64,000 bases of DNA from Woodsholea maritima DSM 17123 (GCF_000382325.1 NZ_KB908058.1:248001-312000); one strand, 5' to 3'. Positions 8,295 to 17,696 are shown, counted from the first letter of the stretch. The notes: generated from the letters alone by a model not told the origin. Numbers and translations: made by a program.

Positions 8295-9650
8295 ATGGGA
8301 AAATTATCCGTGTTAAGTGCTTTTAGTCCTGAAAAGCTCAATAAATTGCGCGCCTTCTTACAGGCGATCCCAAAGCCGTTGGTTGATCGCTTAATCGCCG
8401 TCGCTGATAGTGGCGATCCTGCGCTTGCGGAAATTCTGCGTTTTTGTGCCGGTGATCCCGACGCCGAAGCCATGAACTGGTTCTTCAAACCCTTAGAGGC
8501 TTTGGGCAAGGATCCAGATGATTCGCCTCCATCCCTGGCCATCGTCCCCGCGCAGGTTCGCCGCAATCTCTGGGCTTGGATGGATCAAGAGGTTGCGCCA
8601 GAAATTACCGAACGGGTGCGCACTTTGGTGGCAGACCCTGAAGGCCATCATGAGCGCGACTTGGATAATGATCGCCGCTTGGTCGCCCAAAAAATCCTTG
8701 AGGCCTTCAAAGCTGTTGAGGACCATCCCAAAGAACAAAAAGTCTTGATGCGGCGCTTGGAAACCCATGATTTAACGGCTTATCGTCATGCGGCGACTTT
8801 GCTGCGTACGTCCGAGGCGGTGCGGGTGGCCTTGCGTGAAGTGCCCAAGCTCATCAATGAGCCTAATGACAAACTGTTGATCTATATTCGTGATGCTTAT
8901 GAGCTGGCCTATGGCAAGGATCCTGATGCCGGGGTCTGGTTCCTCTACATGGTTATGGCGCGCCTTCGTAAACCGTGGATGATTTTACGCGTCTTCCAAC
9001 GCTTGGATCGACGCGGCGATGACTTCCTGGTCTCACGCACCGATACCTCTGGCATTGGCGATGCCTTGCTGAAAGATGCTGAATATTTTGTCGATCAAAT
9101 CCGCTCGCCCAATACGATGGAAGAGGCGGATGCCAGCATTTATGCCGTGCAGATGTTTGCTGCGGTAACCATGGGCATGACGCGCGAATTTGGTATTCGT
9201 AAAGATGGGCCGTGGGGCCAGAAACTTTTTGCGCTGCGTGCCGATGCGGCCCGGCATATGGAAAGCATTCACCAACGCACGCGTCTGGTGTTTGATGAAG
9301 TGCTACCCGATCGTAAGCGCACGCGCGGTAAGGCGTGGCGCATGCAGGCTCTACAAGGTCATCTCGATTTTGCGCGCATGGAAGCGCTCTTGCATTTCCT
9401 CTATAAGACCAAGGATGATGCCTCACGCGCGGCCGTGGAGGGCGCGCACAAAACCTTGCTAGAGCATATTTATGATCGCCTGGATGATTTCAGCAATGCC
9501 CTTATTGATGCTATTCGCTTGGAAAAAATCGATGATTGGGATGAAGGCGAAGCGCAACTCACTGCCTTGGCGCAATTGATGCGCGTGGGGGGCAAAACCG
9601 AAGAGGCCACCGTCGTGGTGCGCCGAGGGGTCGCAGCCCACGCCGCCTAA
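8295..9650 (+). CDS. Conserved hypothetical protein, helix-rich, 451 aa
   Basis: Function not recognised. The 451-residue protein has no signal peptide or membrane segment, is rich in Arg, Asp, Glu, Leu and Ala, and appears almost wholly alpha-helical, with regularly spaced leucine/alanine patterns that could be helical-repeat (TPR/HEAT-like) structure. Features include an acidic stretch near residues 125-160, a run of aromatic residues (VWFLYMVMARLRKPW, about 216-230) and a basic DRKRTRGKAWR patch near 341-351. It begins 32 bases after the PhoQ-like kinase and may share its operon. Codon use matches its neighbours, which argues for a resident gene. It could be a scaffold or regulator connected with the kinase, but nothing in the sequence proves this. 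Confidence 0.75.
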   Translation: MGKLSVLSAFSPEKLNKLRAFLQAIPKPLVDRLIAVADSGDPALAEILRFCAGDPDAEAMNWFFKPLEALGKDPDDSPPSLAIVPAQVRRNLWAWMDQEVAPEITERVRTLVADPEGHHERDLDNDRRLVAQKILEAFKAVEDHPKEQKVLMRRLETHDLTAYRHAATLLRTSEAVRVALREVPKLINEPNDKLLIYIRDAYELAYGKDPDAGVWFLYMVMARLRKPWMILRVFQRLDRRGDDFLVSRTDTSGIGDALLKDAEYFVDQIRSPNTMEEADASIYAVQMFAAVTMGMTREFGIRKDGPWGQKLFALRADAARHMESIHQRTRLVFDEVLPDRKRTRGKAWRMQALQGHLDFARMEALLHFLYKTKDDASRAAVEGAHKTLLEHIYDRLDDFSNALIDAIRLEKIDDWDEGEAQLTALAQLMRVGGKTEEATVVVRRGVAAHAA

Positions 9651-9679
9651 AAGACTTCAGCAAATGGCCCAAGCCCGGT

Positions 9680-10351
9680 ATGGATAGGGCTATGACGGAT
9701 CCACTTTCGACCCCCATCGCCCTTGAAGAGCGCGCCTATGAAGGCGCGCGTTTAACCTCGCCCAGTGCTGAGCGTAATCAAGGTGTGATCAGTGAGGTTC
9801 TGGCTGAGCATCTGCCCCTGCAGGCCCGCGTGCTGGAAATAGCTTCCGGGACCGGTCAACATGCCTTGGCCATTACCCGCGCCCGGCCGGATTTAACTTG
9901 GCAGCCCAGTGACCCTGATCAGGCCTCACGCGCCAGCATTGATGCCTGGGCGGCGCTGGGTGAGGGGCGTATCGCTCCGGCGCTCGCGATTGATACATGT
10001 GTGTCAAATTGGTTTGAAGCTTATATAGATCAAATCTCTAGTCTTTATTGCGCCAATATGATCCATATCGCACCCTGGGCGGCGGCAGAAGGCTTGTTCG
10101 AAGGGGCCGGGGCCATACTTTCGCGTTCAGCTGGGGTCTTTATGCTTTATGGTCCCTTCTTGGAGGGCGAAGCGAGCGCACCGTCTAATCTCGACTTTGA
10201 TGTCAGTTTAAAGTCACGAGACCCGCGCTGGGGCGTACGCGCTTTGAGCGATGTTGTGGCCCTGGGGGCGGAGCACGGCTTAAGCCTGAGCGCGCGCATC
10301 GCTATGCCGGCCAATAATCTGATGTTGAAATTTGAAAGGGTAGAGGGATGA
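9680..10351 (+). CDS. DUF938 SAM-dependent methyltransferase-like protein
   Basis: A 223-residue protein of the DUF938 family. The N-terminal half has a Rossmann-like SAM-binding motif (VLEIASGTGQHALAI, about residues 52-66) followed by the acidic PSDPD loop. The family motif around YCANMIHIAPW (about 122-132) and the late YGPFLEGEASAPSNLDFD segment are characteristic. The substrate is unknown for the family. A second in-frame ATG at 9692 is an alternative start. Its stop overlaps the ccmI start (ATGA), so it is translationally coupled to the cytochrome c maturation operon, although no role in that pathway is established. Confidence 0.85.
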   Translation: MDRAMTDPLSTPIALEERAYEGARLTSPSAERNQGVISEVLAEHLPLQARVLEIASGTGQHALAITRARPDLTWQPSDPDQASRASIDAWAALGEGRIAPALAIDTCVSNWFEAYIDQISSLYCANMIHIAPWAAAEGLFEGAGAILSRSAGVFMLYGPFLEGEASAPSNLDFDVSLKSRDPRWGVRALSDVVALGAEHGLSLSARIAMPANNLMLKFERVEG

Positions 10352-11307
10352 TCCCTTTTGCCATTTTATCGGCCCTCATCGCGGTGGTGGGCGCGTTTTA
10401 TATCGCTTCGCCCTTGGCTAAAAGCGCGACCACGCCATGGGCACGCCTGGGCGGTTTGGGGCTTGCCGCTTTGATTGCCCTGGCGTCTTTGGGCCTATAC
10501 GCGTTGAACGCCCATCCCAGCCTGCCCGGATTGCCCCATAAAGCGCGTATGGCTGAGTTGGCCATGGAAAACCCTGAAGCGCTGAACCTCACCGAACAAA
10601 TTGAGCTAGTGCGTCATCATTTGCGCACTGACGGGCCGAGTGCAGAAGGGTATACGCTGCTCGGGCGCTTATTGGCGCGCCGCGAACCCAATCTTGAGGC
10701 GGTTGCGGCGTTTCAAAATGCCTTGCGTTTAGAGATTGATCCCTTGGTCTTGTCGGATCTGGGTCAAACCCTTGTGAATATGAATGAGGGTGAGGTGACC
10801 GCCGAGGCGCGCCGGGTCTTTAATGAAGCCCATGATCTCAATCGCGATCTGCCAGAACCGGCGTTCTTTTTGGGGCTTGGCACCTATCAAGATGGGGATC
10901 GTGACGGGGCCTATGCCCAATGGGTTGAGATCATTGATCGTTTGAGCCGTGATGACCCGTTTCGCATGGCGATTATCGCACGCGCGGTGGATTTGCTCTC
11001 GCGCCCCAATGCTGGACCGATAGAGGGCGAAGCCGGCGCTGCGCCCTTCTTGCAGGCGGGCGGTGATCCTGATGCGATGATTGCGGGCATGATTGCGCGC
11101 TTGCGCGCACGGGTTGAGGCCGACCCCAGCGTTTTGGGCGATTGGCTGATTTTAATCCGCGCTGAAGCCACGCGCGGCAATCGCGACCGCGCACAGGCCG
11201 ATTTGGCCATGGCGCGCACGCAATTTTCCAATGATGAGCATGCAGGCCTGTTCCTTTTTGCCTTGGAACGGGCGCTCTCCTTGCAGAGTGAGGGGGTAAA
11301 TCCATGA
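10348..11307 (+). CDS. ccmI: Cytochrome c biogenesis protein CcmI (CycH)
   Basis: A 319-residue membrane protein with two N-terminal transmembrane helices (about residues 4-22 and 33-52) joined by a short loop, followed by a periplasmic domain with TPR-like helices (about 95-200) and a C-terminal tail. CcmI binds apocytochrome c and presents it to the CcmF-CcmH haem lyase. The identification rests on topology, TPR pattern and position immediately before ccmE, ccmF and ccmH. Start and stop overlap the flanking genes by four bases, so the genes form one operon. Confidence 0.88.
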   Translation: MIPFAILSALIAVVGAFYIASPLAKSATTPWARLGGLGLAALIALASLGLYALNAHPSLPGLPHKARMAELAMENPEALNLTEQIELVRHHLRTDGPSAEGYTLLGRLLARREPNLEAVAAFQNALRLEIDPLVLSDLGQTLVNMNEGEVTAEARRVFNEAHDLNRDLPEPAFFLGLGTYQDGDRDGAYAQWVEIIDRLSRDDPFRMAIIARAVDLLSRPNAGPIEGEAGAAPFLQAGGDPDAMIAGMIARLRARVEADPSVLGDWLILIRAEATRGNRDRAQADLAMARTQFSNDEHAGLFLFALERALSLQSEGVNP

Positions 11308-11810
11308 GAAAATCCAATAGACGGCTATGGATGATCGGTGTCGGTGCCTTGGTCTTGGTCGGAGCTAGCGCTCTGGCGGTGACGGCCCTGCGCGATGCCA
11401 TGGTCTTCTTCTATGCCCCCGGTGAGATTGCCGAAAATCCCCCCGCCGTGGGTGAGCGCATCCGCGTGGGCGGCTTGGTCGTGGCGGGCTCGGTCAGCTT
11501 ACCAGCTAGGGGCGGGGCGAATTTCACCATTACCGATGGTCTGGGTGATATTGCCGTGAGCTATGAGGGCTCTCTCCCCGATCTCTTCCGCGAAGGCCAA
11601 GGCATTGTCGCTGAAGGGGCCTTCGATGAGGCACGCGTTTTTCGTGCCGACACCGTGCTGGCTAAACATGATGAGAATTACATGCCACCTGAAGTGGCCG
11701 ATGCCTTGAAGAAATCCGGGCTGTGGAATGAGAATGGCGAGCATCGCTATGGGTCCCAGGACGGGGAAGACGTGGGCGCATCTGAGCCGTATGAAGGCTC
11801 GCGTCCATGA
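11304..11810 (+). CDS. ccmE: Cytochrome c maturation haem chaperone CcmE (CycJ)
   Basis: A 168-residue periplasmic haem chaperone anchored by one N-terminal helix (about 10-30). The OB-fold domain (IRVGGLVVAGSV through LFREGQGIVAEG) precedes the haem-binding motif KHDENY, where His122 is the covalent haem attachment residue and Tyr126 the axial ligand; these match His130 and Tyr134 in the E. coli protein. CcmE carries haem from the CcmABCD release complex to CcmF. It overlaps ccmI and ccmF by 4 bases each. Confidence 0.95.
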   Translation: MRKSNRRLWMIGVGALVLVGASALAVTALRDAMVFFYAPGEIAENPPAVGERIRVGGLVVAGSVSLPARGGANFTITDGLGDIAVSYEGSLPDLFREGQGIVAEGAFDEARVFRADTVLAKHDENYMPPEVADALKKSGLWNENGEHRYGSQDGEDVGASEPYEGSRP

Positions 11811-13729
11811 TTGCAGAATTAGGACGTTACTTAATCGCGATGGCCTTGCTGGCCTCTCTGGTACAGATGGTTTTTGCCTGGCTGGGGGCCAATCGCGGCG
11901 GCGAAGGCCCGCTGTCTCATGTGGCAAAAGCGAGTAATGAGGTCGCGACCGTTTCGGCTTTTGTGGCCTTTCTTCTGTTGATCTACAGCTTTGTGCGCTC
12001 GGACTTCTCCATTGCCTATGTGGCGGCCAAATCCCATGTCGATAAGCCGATGCTGTATAAAGTCGCGGCGGCCTGGGGCGGGCATGAAGGCTCAATGCTG
12101 CTGTGGTGTTTGATCTTATGCCTTTTTGCGCTGGCGATGGTTCATTTTGGTCCGAAACTGGCGCGGATGCGTCTGCGGGCGTTGAGTTTTCAGGGGGGCT
12201 TACAGGGTCTCTTTTTCGCCTTTCTGGCCCTGGCCTCGAACCCGTTTGATCGTGTCGATCCTGCCCCTTTGGCAGGCGCAGATCTCAATCCAATTTTGCA
12301 AGATCCGGCCTTAGCCTTTCATCCGCCCATGCTGTATATCGGTTATGTCGGCCTTTCAGCGGCGTTCGCGATTGCTGCAGGCGGGTTATGGGAGAAGGTC
12401 GCGGCAAAGGATCTGGCGCGTGCGATCCGACCTTGGGCCTTATTTGCCTGGTCCGGTTTGACGGCCGGCATCGCCCTAGGGGCCTATTGGGCCTATTATG
12501 AGCTGGGCTGGGGCGGATGGTGGTTCTGGGATCCGGTTGAAAACGCCAGCTTTATGCCATGGCTCGTCGGCGCGGCGCTCATCCACTCAGCCATCGCCAC
12601 TGAAAAGCGTGGGGCCTTTCCTGGATGGACAGCGTTTCTGGCGCTTTTGGCCTTCATCCTCTCCATCTTAGGCGCGTTTCTGGTGCGCTCTGGCGTTTTG
12701 ACATCCGTGCACGCCTTCGCGCTGGATCCCGAACGTGGGATGTGGATCCTGGCGATGCTCGCCTTTGCTGCCTTGGTCGGGATGGGGGTCTTTGCCTTAC
12801 GTGTCACGCATTTGAAAGAAGGTGAGGGCTTTGCCCCCACCAGTCGTGAAGCTTTGATTGGGGCCAATAATTTGTTACTCGCGGCCTCTGCCGGGGTTGT
12901 CTTGGTGGGAACGCTTTATCCTTTATTGGCCGAAGTCCTGGGCGCGCGTGTTTCTGTTGGGGCCCCTTATTTCAACGCCACAACCGTGCCGATTTTCTTC
13001 ATCATGTTGGTCTTGTTGCCCTTTGCGGCCTTCTTGCCGTGGGCGAAGGGCGGGATGAAGCGTGCGCTGGCCATGGGCAAGGTTGTGCTGTGGTGCATAC
13101 CGATGGTCATCGTCGGGGCGATTTTTGCCGTGATGGGCGCACCCTTTATGGCGATTGTCGCCGCGATGATCGGGGCGTGGGTTCTCGCCGGGGTGAGCAT
13201 GGATCTGTGGGCTCATCGCCAACTTGAAGGGTCTCGTCTTGCGCTCTGGGCGCGCGGGCTGGCCCATGCGGGTGTCGCGCTGATCGCGCTTGGTGCGGCG
13301 GCCGATGCGGCCCGTCCGGCGGATAAAAACCCTTTGATGGCCCCAGGCGAAAGCGTAACGATTGCCGAGCGTACTTTAAGGTTTGAGGCGTTGAGCCGCG
13401 CCGATGGCCCCAATTATCTGGCGGATCGGGCGCGCTTTACCACCGATAGCGGCGCGGTGATGGCCCCGGAGCGGCGCTTCTATCCCGTAGCTAATCAGAA
13501 CACGCGTGAAGTGGCGATCCGCTCCAGTCTGATGGGTGATCTCTATATGGCCATTGGTGAACCGCGCATGCGTGAGGATGGTCAGCTGGCCTATGAGGTG
13601 CGCGCGGCCTTCCACCCGCTGATCTGGGCCTTGGGCCTGGGGGCGTTGATGATAATGCTGGGCGGTATGTTGGCATTTATCGCCCACACGCATAGCCGCC
13701 AAAGCGTGTCAGAGGATAGTCTCGCATGA
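11807..13729 (+). CDS. ccmF: Haem lyase subunit CcmF (CycK)
   Basis: A 640-residue polytopic protein with around 15 membrane helices. The tryptophan-rich WWD signature (WGGWWFWDPVENASFMPW, starting near residue 234) binds haem handed over by CcmE, and histidines in periplasmic loops flank it. CcmF with CcmH and CcmI forms the haem lyase that attaches haem to CxxCH motifs of cytochromes c. Length and motif order agree with the family. A soluble periplasmic segment (about 520-600) precedes the last helix. Overlaps with ccmE and ccmH (ATGA at both junctions) indicate tight operon coupling. Confidence 0.96.
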   Translation: MIAELGRYLIAMALLASLVQMVFAWLGANRGGEGPLSHVAKASNEVATVSAFVAFLLLIYSFVRSDFSIAYVAAKSHVDKPMLYKVAAAWGGHEGSMLLWCLILCLFALAMVHFGPKLARMRLRALSFQGGLQGLFFAFLALASNPFDRVDPAPLAGADLNPILQDPALAFHPPMLYIGYVGLSAAFAIAAGGLWEKVAAKDLARAIRPWALFAWSGLTAGIALGAYWAYYELGWGGWWFWDPVENASFMPWLVGAALIHSAIATEKRGAFPGWTAFLALLAFILSILGAFLVRSGVLTSVHAFALDPERGMWILAMLAFAALVGMGVFALRVTHLKEGEGFAPTSREALIGANNLLLAASAGVVLVGTLYPLLAEVLGARVSVGAPYFNATTVPIFFIMLVLLPFAAFLPWAKGGMKRALAMGKVVLWCIPMVIVGAIFAVMGAPFMAIVAAMIGAWVLAGVSMDLWAHRQLEGSRLALWARGLAHAGVALIALGAAADAARPADKNPLMAPGESVTIAERTLRFEALSRADGPNYLADRARFTTDSGAVMAPERRFYPVANQNTREVAIRSSLMGDLYMAIGEPRMREDGQLAYEVRAAFHPLIWALGLGALMIMLGGMLAFIAHTHSRQSVSEDSLA

Positions 13730-14088
13730 TCGCCCTGATCCTTGTCCTTGCCTTGCAAAGCGTCAGCCCGACTTTGAGCGAGGCTGAAGAAGCCCATGCT
13801 CAAGATGTGATGCGCGATATTCGCTGTGTGGTGTGTTCCGGCGAAAGCATTTTAGATTCGCAAGCCGGGGTCGCGCGCGATATGCGCACCTTCATTCGTG
13901 AACGCGTCAGCGAGGGGTATACCAGCGAGGCCATTAAGGATGCGCTGGTTACACGTTATGGTGATGAGGTGTTGATGCGCCCGCCGGTGAATGGGCGCAC
14001 AAGCCTGTTATGGCTTGCGCCTTTGATCTTTCTCGGTTTGGGCGGTGGGCTGCTTTATGGAGCCTCACGCGCCAAAAAGTCAGCCTAG
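13726..14088 (+). CDS. ccmH: Cytochrome c maturation thiol-reductase CcmH (CycL)
   Basis: A 120-residue protein with an N-terminal signal or anchor, a periplasmic three-helix domain carrying the redox pair Cys34-x-x-Cys37 (RCVVCSGESILDSQA), and a C-terminal membrane helix (about 88-108). The motif usually reads LRCPVCQ; the VVCSG form here is a common alphaproteobacterial variant. CcmH reduces or holds apocytochrome cysteines before haem ligation. The arrangement ccmI-E-F-H without an intervening ccmG is that of rhizobial cycHJKL; a CcmG thioredoxin is not encoded in this window. Confidence 0.93.
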   Translation: MIALILVLALQSVSPTLSEAEEAHAQDVMRDIRCVVCSGESILDSQAGVARDMRTFIRERVSEGYTSEAIKDALVTRYGDEVLMRPPVNGRTSLLWLAPLIFLGLGGGLLYGASRAKKSA

Positions 14089-14151
14089 GCCTTTATCTGG
14101 CTTAAAACCGGACCACATGACCTAAGGTGTTCATTCCAGGAGGGTTGTGTC

Positions 14152-15351
14152 GTGCCATCACAAAAAGTCAGCTTTACCGGTGCCCAGGGCGATCGCCTAG
14201 ATGCGCGCCTGGATCGCCCTGCCGGTCCGGTGCGGGCCTATGCGCTGTTCGCTCATTGTTTTTCCTGCTCCAAAGATATTCATGCCGCCGCGCGCATCGC
14301 CAAAGGGTTGGCCGAGCGTGGCATCGCCGTCTTGCGCTTTGACTTTACCGGTTTGGGGAGCTCGGAGGGGGATTTTGCCAACACGAATTTCTCCTCCAAT
14401 GTCGAAGATCTGATCGCGGCGGCAAACTTCCTGCGTGATGAATATGACGCGCCCCAGATCCTGATCGGGCATTCGCTGGGCGGTGCGGCGGTGATTATGG
14501 CCGCGCAGCATTTGCCACAGGTTAAGGCCGTGGTGACCTTGGGCGCACCGGCCGATGCCGATCATGTTACCCATCAGTTCAAAGCCCAGATTGATGAGAT
14601 CAAGGACAAGGGCTCAGCTGAGGTCAGCCTGGAGGGGCGCCGCTTCACCATCAAGAAGCAATTCTTAGAGGATGTCAGCGGTCATAATATCGAAGCGGCC
14701 TTACATGAATTAAAGGCGGCAGTGTTGATCGCCCATGCGCCGCGTGATGAGATTGTGGGTATTGAAAATGCGACCCGGCTTTTTGTGGCGGCGCGCCATC
14801 CCAAGAGCTTTTTGAGCCTGGATGATGGCGATCATCTGCTCAGCCGTGTGGAAGATAGTCAGCATGCGGCCAGTGTCATTTCGGCCTGGGCAGAGCGCTA
14901 TGGCGCGTCGAACTTAATGGATCATGCGCCTCAAGCCTCGCGCGCGAATGTGGGCTTGGTCGCGGAAACGGGCCAGGGCGGCTATCACAGTTTTGCCATA
15001 GTGGGTGCGCATAAAGGCTTTATGGATGAGCCCCTCTCTCATGGTGGCCTTGATGGCGGCCCCAATCCCTATGACATGCTGAAACTGGCGCTGGCGGGCT
15101 GCACCACCATGACTTTGCGCATGTATGCCGAACGCAAGGGCTGGGATGTCGGGTTGATCCGTACGGAAGTTTCTCACGAAAAAATTGAAATCGAAGGCCA
15201 TGAAGGGCGCCGGGATGTCTTTACCCGTAAGATTTCTGTAACCCAGCCCATTGAGGCGGCCATTCGTACCAAGCTGCTTGAAATTGCTGATAAATGCCCT
15301 GTCCATAAAACGCTCGAGCGCGGCTCGGACGTGAAAACGGGCTTTTCTTAA
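14152..15351 (+). CDS. Bifunctional alpha/beta hydrolase - OsmC family fusion protein
   Basis: A 399-residue two-domain protein. Residues about 1-250 form an alpha/beta hydrolase with nucleophile Ser108 in GHSLGG and a late Asp/His pair (DEIVG, DGDHLL). Residues about 262-399 are an OsmC/Ohr-like domain with the two expected cysteines, Cys317 in LAGCTTMT and Cys382 in KCPVHKTLE, the peroxidatic and resolving thiols of the family. OsmC domains reduce organic hydroperoxides; the hydrolase may act on related acyl substrates (inference). The GTG start at 14152 is supported by a perfect AGGAGG 8 bases upstream. This fusion is a recognised architecture and no frameshift is seen. Confidence 0.9.
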   Translation: MPSQKVSFTGAQGDRLDARLDRPAGPVRAYALFAHCFSCSKDIHAAARIAKGLAERGIAVLRFDFTGLGSSEGDFANTNFSSNVEDLIAAANFLRDEYDAPQILIGHSLGGAAVIMAAQHLPQVKAVVTLGAPADADHVTHQFKAQIDEIKDKGSAEVSLEGRRFTIKKQFLEDVSGHNIEAALHELKAAVLIAHAPRDEIVGIENATRLFVAARHPKSFLSLDDGDHLLSRVEDSQHAASVISAWAERYGASNLMDHAPQASRANVGLVAETGQGGYHSFAIVGAHKGFMDEPLSHGGLDGGPNPYDMLKLALAGCTTMTLRMYAERKGWDVGLIRTEVSHEKIEIEGHEGRRDVFTRKISVTQPIEAAIRTKLLEIADKCPVHKTLERGSDVKTGFS

Positions 15352-15469
15352 AGGGGATATCGGCTCAGATTACTGAACCGTAAGACACTCGCAATGGTAC
15401 GGAGATGGAAAACACGTCATTCCTCTTCTCCACGGACACCGCTTATAAAACGCAACAGGACTGTTCGAC

Positions 15470-16960
15470 ATGACACTTTTTCACGCTGTTCGACGCTCGA
15501 AATTGGCGCTTCTCGCCGCAACTGTTTTAACCGGAGCCAGCCTGATGGGCTTGCACGGCCATGTGGCTGAGGCCCAGCAGCCTCCCTTTGCTGCGGCGGT
15601 CCCCCAAGGGGCGCCGATGTCTTTTGCTGACTTGATTGAACATGTCAGCCCATCTGTGGTTTCGATTTATGCCTCGGGCACGGTTGAGGTGGATGAGCGC
15701 ACAATCCCGATGCCGAATATCCCGCCGCAATTTCGCGAATTCTTTGATCCGTTCCGCGGCGGTGAAGGCGCACCTGAACCGCGTGAGCGTCGCTCACAAG
15801 GCTCTGGCTTTTTCATCTCCGCTGAGGGTTATGTCGTCACCAATAATCACGTGATTGATGGGGCCAATGAAATCACTGTGGCCCTGTCGGATGGGCGCGA
15901 ATTCGAAGCGACCTTGATCGGTACCGACCCGGCCACGGATTTGGCCGTGTTGAAGGTTGAGGGCGAGGACGCCTTTCCTTTTGTTGAATTTGATCGCGAT
16001 CCCCATGTTCGGGTGGGCGATTGGGTGATTGCGGTGGGTAACCCCTATGGCCTCTCTGGCACGGCAACGGCCGGTATCATCTCGGCCATTGGTCGCCCGA
16101 TTGGTAATCAGACCTATACCGATTTCCTTCAGATCGATGCTCCGATTAACCGGGGTAATTCCGGCGGCCCGACCTTTGACATTCATGGCAATGTTGTCGG
16201 TGTGAACTCACAGATTTTCTCCCCCACCGGCGGTAATGTCGGGATTGGCTTTGCCATTCCTTCAGACTTGGCTGCGCGCATTGCGGATCAGTTGATCGCC
16301 AATGGCGAAGTCCAACGCGGCTGGTTGGGTGTCAGCATTCAGACCCTTACCGAAGATCTCGCCGAAGGTCTGGGCGTCGATAAAGATCTGAGCGGCGTTC
16401 TGGTCGCCGATGTTGTTGAGGGGAGCCCCGCGCAAGAGGCAGGTCTTCAGCCCAATGATGTCGTCACCAAATTCAATGGCGATGAGATTGAAGATGCGCG
16501 CGATTTAACCCGCCGCGTGGGTGAAGTCGCCCCCGGTGATCGCATCCGTTTGACGGTGCTGCGCGATGGCCGCGAAGAGACCGTGCGCGTGACGATTGCT
16601 CAGCGCAAAGATGATACAGCAAGCGAAAATACCAACCAGCCGAACCTCGATCCCGGTCAGGTCAGCATGTTTGGTATGGTGCTAGAACCCGCCAATGATG
16701 CCGCGCGCGAGCGCTTCAATTTGGATGATCAGGTCGGCCTGGTCGTCAGCGCCGTGGATCGCGGATCAGAAGCGGCCAACAAAGGTATCCGCCCCGGCGA
16801 TTTAATCGTTGAGGCCACGGGGCGCGATGTCGCCTCGGCAGCAGATTTCCGTGAGGCGGTTCAGGCCGCACGGGATAATGGTCGACGCGCCCTTCTGGTC
16901 AGGGTCGTCAGCCAAGGCGGTGTGCGTTACGCCGCGTTAGAGTTCCAAGACGAAGAATAA
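15470..16960 (+). CDS. Do-family periplasmic serine protease (DegP/MucD-like)
   Basis: A 496-residue HtrA-type protease. An N-terminal signal peptide (about 1-36, ending in VAEAQ) exports it. The trypsin-like domain has the triad His127 (TNNHVID), Asp157 (PATDLAVL) and Ser231 (RGNSGGP). Two PDZ domains follow (about 265-355 and 385-490). It degrades or chaperones misfolded envelope proteins. It lies between the ccm operon and a two-component pair; proximity of degP to cycHJKL is known in rhizobia. The 118-base upstream gap contains no promoter I could match with confidence. Confidence 0.93.
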   Translation: MTLFHAVRRSKLALLAATVLTGASLMGLHGHVAEAQQPPFAAAVPQGAPMSFADLIEHVSPSVVSIYASGTVEVDERTIPMPNIPPQFREFFDPFRGGEGAPEPRERRSQGSGFFISAEGYVVTNNHVIDGANEITVALSDGREFEATLIGTDPATDLAVLKVEGEDAFPFVEFDRDPHVRVGDWVIAVGNPYGLSGTATAGIISAIGRPIGNQTYTDFLQIDAPINRGNSGGPTFDIHGNVVGVNSQIFSPTGGNVGIGFAIPSDLAARIADQLIANGEVQRGWLGVSIQTLTEDLAEGLGVDKDLSGVLVADVVEGSPAQEAGLQPNDVVTKFNGDEIEDARDLTRRVGEVAPGDRIRLTVLRDGREETVRVTIAQRKDDTASENTNQPNLDPGQVSMFGMVLEPANDAARERFNLDDQVGLVVSAVDRGSEAANKGIRPGDLIVEATGRDVASAADFREAVQAARDNGRRALLVRVVSQGGVRYAALEFQDEE

Positions 16961-17022
16961 TAAGGGGATCGCAAGGTGGTCAGGCCTTAAGCGATCCGAG
17001 GGACATGAGGAGAAAAAAGAAG

Positions 17023-17694
17023 ATGCGCGTTTTGATTGTTGAAGATGATCGCGACGTATCCGCCTTTATGGCAAAAGGATTGCGAGAGGCTGGCCATATT
17101 GCCGATACGGCCGGCGATGGCGAGGTTGGGCTCGATATGGCCCGGGCCTCAACCTATGATGTGTTGGTTGTCGATCGCATGATGCCTAAACGCGATGGAC
17201 TGTCCATGATTGAAGCCATCCGTAAGGAAGGCGATCAGACCCCGGTCTTGATCCTTTCCGCGATGGGCGAGGTGGACGACCGGGTTGAGGGATTGAAAGC
17301 GGGCGGGGATGATTATCTCGTTAAGCCCTATGCTTTTGCAGAGCTTTTAGCCCGCGTTGAGGCGTTGGCCCGTCGACGGGACCCTGAAACGGTACGTACG
17401 CAATTGCAGGTTGGCGATCTGGAAATGGATTTGCTGGCCCGCACTGTTAAGCGGGGGCCAGAAGAGATTTTGTTGCAACCGCGCGAATTTCGCCTGCTGG
17501 AATTCCTCATGCGCCATTCAGGCCAGGTTGTGACCCGCACCATGTTGCTGGAAAAGGTCTGGGATTATCACTTTGACCCCCAGACCAATGTGATTGATGT
17601 TCACATTTCACGCTTACGGTCTAAGATCGATAAGCCCTTCAATACGAATATGCTTCACACGGTGCGTGGGGCAGGATACCGCTTGCAGGCTTAA
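17023..17694 (+). CDS. OmpR-family response regulator
   Basis: A 223-residue receiver plus winged-helix regulator. Phospho-acceptor Asp51 sits in VLVVDRMMPKRDG, with acidic residues 8-9 and Lys in DDYLVKPY. The output domain (about 125-222) contains PREFRLLEFLMRHSGQVVTR and NVIDVHISRLRSKID. The ATG at 17023 is chosen because AGGAG lies 10 bases upstream; an in-frame ATG at 17005 would overlap that ribosome-binding site. It forms an operon with the downstream kinase and follows degP by 62 bases, so a role in envelope stress is plausible but unproven. Confidence 0.9.
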   Translation: MRVLIVEDDRDVSAFMAKGLREAGHIADTAGDGEVGLDMARASTYDVLVVDRMMPKRDGLSMIEAIRKEGDQTPVLILSAMGEVDDRVEGLKAGGDDYLVKPYAFAELLARVEALARRRDPETVRTQLQVGDLEMDLLARTVKRGPEEILLQPREFRLLEFLMRHSGQVVTRTMLLEKVWDYHFDPQTNVIDVHISRLRSKIDKPFNTNMLHTVRGAGYRLQA

Positions 17695-17696
17695 TT

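Noticed and set aside
16961-17000. GGATCGC/GCGATCC hairpin after degP as terminator
   Set aside because: No T run follows, so termination is unlikely.
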